Positions 60,327 through 64,000 of a DNA stretch of 64,000 bases are shown here, one piece after another. Source of the DNA: Drosophila miranda (taxonomy: Eukaryota; Arthropoda; Insecta; Diptera; Drosophilidae); assembly GCF_003369915.1 (NCBI RefSeq), contig NC_046674.1, positions 22,757,657 through 22,821,656 of the forward strand, in the 5' to 3' direction. The stretch's first letter is position 1. Each line of letters starts with the position of its first letter. Made by a program: the position numbers and the translations under genes. The notes beneath the pieces are model-generated. The model worked only from the letters and a program-made list of their open reading frames with translations. It did not search any database and was not told where the DNA came from.

Positions 60327-60840
60327 GTAAGTGAGTATGGAATGTAACGTAAGGGAGTATGAAATGTCACGCCAACCGGAGTTTGGGCTCAGCTATACCC
60401 TATTTCGTCAATATATATGAAGGAACTGTTTTTCCAAGCTGTTTAAAAACGTAATTAATATAGAAATGATCTCAGATTGTTATGTTTTGGACATATTAAT
60501 GCATATTATTAGGGTCTTGTAAATATATCTCGATCTCGATACCCATTCTTGGTTTCTGTATGAAGACCAAAACCTTCAAAATATCGTTGAAATACCTTTT
60601 CAACAGAGACTGAATAGTTTTGGCCTTTATTGGTGCATTAGATGACAAACATTCTCTCAGTTCTATAACATCCATTTCTCCAGGGTATGCAAAATGTTGC
60701 TCGATCCGCGCAATGTTGTGGAACAATGCTGCTCGATTTCACGGCCCATGAGTCTGGCCCATACAAATTAATGTTGCCAGCAGCATAGCACGTAAGAAAA
60801 CGTAAGTGAGTATGGAATGCGCCGGAAGTGAGTGTGGAAT
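60327..60840. repeat. Repeated GTAAGTGAGTATGGAATG words
   Basis: GTAAGTGAGTATGGAATG occurs at about 60328 and 60791. Diverged copies sit directly after each (GTAAGGGAGTATGAAATG near 60350, GGAAGTGAGTGTGGAATG near 60823). Two pairs thus flank ~420 bp that carry weak minus-strand ORFs without a recognisable domain. Confidence 0.6.
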
Positions 60841-61257
60841 GAGGGGAAAAAGGACAGGCGATGAAATATCCCAGAGAAAATCCCAAAAAAGTCCCACCAA
60901 ACTTGAGCGCCAAATAGAAATTGTTTGAATGTGAATCATCGATGTTTTTTCTCAAACAATTTACAATGGAAGAATCTTCTAGGCCATTTACACTATTATG
61001 ATTATGTTTGATCTAATGATGAAATTAGTTTAAAGTATTAACAGGAAGGATTTAAATTTGCTCCTTTTTCCTCAGCCTCAGCAATAGGCAGAACAAGGAT
61101 AAAACATTAGAAAACAACTATAACTAAAAACCAAAAACTCAATAACTAAACGTGGTGTAAAAAGGGTTTTAATAATTCGTAAATTTTATGTTTCAGTGTT
61201 TACAAAAATCACAAAGTTTTTTTTACTTAGTACATATAAAATAAATGTATGGAAATA

Positions 61258-61520
61258 ATTAATCAATAAAAATCAAGAATAATAATTATAATTATTCAAT
61301 AAAAATCAAAAATAATAATTACACAATAAAAATCAAGAATAATAATTATAATAATAATTATTCAATAAAAATCAAGAATAATAATTATTCAATAAAAATC
61401 AAGAATAATAATTATAATAAGAATTATACAATAAAAATTAAAAAATATAATAAATGTTTTGCTCCAAAAATTATAATTATTCAATAAAAATCAAAAATAA
61501 TAATAAATATATAAATAATA
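61258..61520. repeat. AT-rich minisatellite
   Basis: Roughly seven units of CAATAAAAATCAA(G/A)AATAATAATTA with variable ATA spacers, 25-45 bp each. Confidence 0.85.
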
Positions 61521-61521
61521 A

Positions 61522-61556
61522 GCCAGGAGCTCATTTTGGACCTAGGCAAACAACAA
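61522..61556. repeat. Duplicate of the DEF8 start-codon region
   Basis: GCCAGGAGCTCATTTTGGAC followed by C(C/T)A and CAAACAACAA matches 59749-59783, which covers the DEF8 ATG and first codons, with two or three differences. It sits 1.77 kb upstream of the gene in the same orientation. Confidence 0.8.
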
Positions 61557-61586
61557 AAATTCCAGCTGGAGGCGCCAGTGCTAAAT

Positions 61587-61988
61587 GCCCCTTTTCTTAA
61601 AGCGCCATCTATTAGGGTTCACGGAATTTTCAGATAATTTCCCTTTTAAAGCTCCTTCTATCGGTCAACTTCTTGCAAAGCTGTTCCTAGTATTTAGGGA
61701 AATTTGAGACAATTTCCCTTTCCCAAAACGCCACCTATGTGTCAAAGTTCTGTTAAGCTGTTCTTTGTGTTCGAAGAATTGTCAAACAATTTCCCCTTCT
61801 TTAACTGTTCTTAGCTTGCTTAACTGTTCCTAGTATTAAGGAATATTTCAGAAAATGTCCCTTTCTTAAAGCGCCTTCTATGAGTCAAAATCCTGTCCAC
61901 CTGTGCTTAGTATTCACGGAAAAGCACCTTATATATTTCGAACATCCTGTCTAACTGTGCCTAGTATTCAGGGGAATTTCCAAAACAG
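61587..61988. repeat. Degenerate ~75-bp tandem array with CTCF-like cores
   Basis: Five to six units built from AAAGCGCC(A/T)TCTATG, GTCAAA-TCCTGT, AACTGTTCCTAGTATT and GGAAATTTCAGA-AATTTCCC. Unit starts are near 61596, 61645, 61725, 61866 and 61921. Two units read, on the minus strand, AGATGGCGC and AGGTGGCGT, matching or nearly matching the CTCF core AGRKGGCGC. Confidence 0.65.
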
Positions 61989-64000
61989 TAATAGATGTCG
62001 CTTGTGTACATAAGGAAAAAATATGCAAGAGTTGCCGTTCCTCAATTAATTAGGACTACAAGCATTGCAAATCAGCATCCATTCAGATCTGAAGATCGAA
62101 TTATTTTATACTCATTTGGGAATTGTTATTCGAGATCGATAAATTAAATGGTCTAAAAACAATAAAACGCCAACGGCGGTAGGTTTATGGGTTTCATTTA
62201 ATAAAACTCCATTCTGGTTGAACATTCAACTGATTCGTCGAGATATCTGTAGTTGCCTCACTTTAAAAGACTCTTTGTTGCTATATTGAAGGGGCTTAAA
62301 GAACAATGTTTGGATGTCGTCAGTCCGGGTCCGGTGACAGCATATTTGTAATTTCAGGAATTTGTTCATTTATTTATTGTGCAGGAGGCGTTGGCTATTA
62401 ACAATATTATCAGGAAATGAGGTCACTATAAAAAAAGTAGACTGTGAACATTCCTTACGGATTAGTTGGTGATCTGTTTCAGCGCAGGTAAATTATACAA
62501 AAAAATATGCTTTAGTAGTACCAAATGGATATTTACATATGTATATAAAATCATCCTGCTTTAACGTCCTTTTCAACAGTTTATTCCTTTTTTGTTTTTT
62601 TCTTAAATCAGATTAAATGGATAAAAATCTAAAAATTAACATATAACGCCCGGAGAAACGAATTGTAGATTTTCCCCACTTCAGGAAGAAGTAGTAATCT
62701 GCCATATTTTTTGGAACAAAATCAACTAATTAAGATGAAATCTCAAGCTAAAACTTGGTGGGGAATTCAAATGTTTTCTTCGTTTTATCTCGATGAACGC
62801 CTCAGAATCAAGGCGAATCGTCTTGTGTCAATGCTAATTAGGCTGTATTTAGTGACAAAATATGGAATTGTTGTGCAAAAATTTCAGAACTGCTATTCGA
62901 GATCGATAAACGGTGCTTAGAAAACAGAAATAAACCCTGCTAGTCTGGGCATCAAAATCGTAACGACTTCTCCGCTGGAGATCTGTTAATCAGGTTTCTC
63001 CGGGGCAATAAAATCAACGAAAGTGTCGCCGATTGCGAGCCAGATAAAGGGCTCTTCATGGGCGATCCACAGATCCCCATTCTCGCAAAGATCTCTATAA
63101 TTGAAAAGACAAAGCGCCTCAAATGATATGCAATGTTTCTATTTATTGCCGTTTGCTAAGAAACCTGAGATCTCTCTCTCTCTCTCTCTCTCTCTCTGAA
63201 GGCTGGCGTTTGGCTTTTTTTTCGCTTTTGAGGCGAATATTTGGTTTTTATGCAAATCGCGGTGGACGGAACAAGTTTGAGTTCGCTTTCTGTTGTTATT
63301 TGCGGCTACTTTGTTTAACGATTTTTCACGTTTTTTGTTTGCCCCAAAATGCCCAACTGACATTTCTATGACTGTGCCCCGGCTGAGTGCAACAGGTGTG
63401 CAAAAAAGAAACACTGTATTTCAAAGAGATCTATGTAAATACCAAGCCTCGCCGGTGCACAGTGCGTATACTCGAAATGAGTGGCTGAGGCTGGCGGCGT
63501 GTGAAGCGGCTCGGAATGGCCAAAGAATCGTCCGGCCCGGGTGCAGGGCACTGCACTGGCCATTAAACAGATTACATGTTTGGTCGCTGATTCACGGCCA
63601 CAAAAGCCGTTTAAGCCCCGGCGATACCAACAAACTCCGGCGATAACAACTGCAACGCGCGAATGGCTCCATCCTAGACGGGAAAAAATCACCAGTCTGT
63701 CGGCCAGACAAACACACAGCAGACCAAATGAATGCACAGACATGCGTTGCATAAGGGGAGTGGGGCGGGAATGGAGCGCCCCCTCATCGTTGGGGCACCA
63801 TGGGGCAGTTCAAGTGCACATGGGCAGCATGAGCGACGATGCTGCTTGAATAAACAATTGGCGGGCTTTGGGGCAGGGCAGCCGGCATGCAAACAACGAG
63901 CAACTCTTGTGGCAATCAGTGTGGCAGGGAACAGTGGGCTGGTGGGCTGGTGAGGTGGTGGGGCTGCACACGGAGGCTGAGACCGCAGGAGACAATACGT
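61989..64000. other. Non-coding right end of the window
   Basis: Low-complexity CT microsatellite at 63171-63197. The short ORFs (62711-62920 and 63293-63646) have no domain. TTATTCGAGATCGATAAA near 62127 and CTATTCGAGATCGATAAA near 62892 are a diverged repeat pair. Nothing else was recognised. Confidence 0.35.

Noticed and set aside
60496-60955. Overlapping minus-strand ORFs that might be a small gene
   Set aside because: No recognisable domain and frames not joined by splice signals; kept only as part of a repeat finding.
62711-62920. 69-codon ORF near the right end
   Set aside because: AT-rich, no domain; its 3' part belongs to a diverged repeat pair.

Overview
The window is insect nuclear DNA. 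It has short GT-AG introns, ATG starts, AATAAA signals and Drosophila core-promoter motifs. Gene content places it on Drosophila Muller element D, equivalent to the Est-6 / Rh7 / Nrx-IV / RhoGAP68F neighbourhood (about 68-69 on melanogaster 3L). The esterase at the left edge resembles the Est-5 cluster of the obscura group (pseudoobscura and relatives), so an obscura-group fly is the likely source. This rests on recognising protein families by eye; no database was searched. All exon coordinates were derived by hand from splice sites and reading phase.

Layout, left to right. 1-2.4 kb: an Est-5 carboxylesterase on the minus strand, plus the promoter of a tandem paralogue that lies off the left edge. 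3.6-4.7 kb: myo-inositol oxygenase (minus). 7.6-8.2 kb: a mariner relic. 9.1-11.5 kb: a GPI-anchor-type alpha carbonic anhydrase, CAH2-like (minus). 11.5-24.1 kb: a long stretch without recognisable coding sequence, with simple repeats and one good TATA/initiator candidate. 24.1-25.8 kb: the opsin Rh7 (plus). 25.8-32.8 kb: non-coding, with copies of a dispersed repeat. 32.8-34.5 kb: an unrecognised multi-pass membrane protein (plus) whose frame continues 39 coding-like codons past an in-frame TGA. 36.2-45.3 kb: Neurexin IV (minus, 12 coding exons per transcript) with a pair of mutually exclusive 197-nt exons and a phosphopantetheinyl transferase gene nested in an intron.

46-60 kb is a compact block of housekeeping genes: eIF3l (plus), RhoGAP68F (minus), ND-SGDH/NDUFB5 (plus), Atg12 (minus), a KRI1 homologue (plus) and a DEF8/Rubicon-family protein (minus). 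Several share a promoter cassette: Ohler motif 1 (GGTCACACT), a DRE-like TATCGATA and repeated ATATACCG words. Around ND-SGDH the cassette forms long inverted repeats like the ends of a MITE, and another copy lies upstream of DEF8. 60-64 kb is non-coding and repeat-rich: an AT-rich minisatellite, a copy of the DEF8 start region, and a degenerate tandem array whose units contain a CTCF-like core.

The genes do not form a pathway. They represent esterase/JH-type hydrolysis, inositol catabolism, pH/CO2 chemistry, light sensing, septate-junction adhesion, translation initiation, complex I, autophagy, ribosome biogenesis and endolysosomal traffic. The points most worth checking are the in-frame TGA, the inverted-repeat promoter cassette, the ACTAA cluster beside the Nrx-IV alternative exon, the CTCF-like array and the duplicated DEF8 start.
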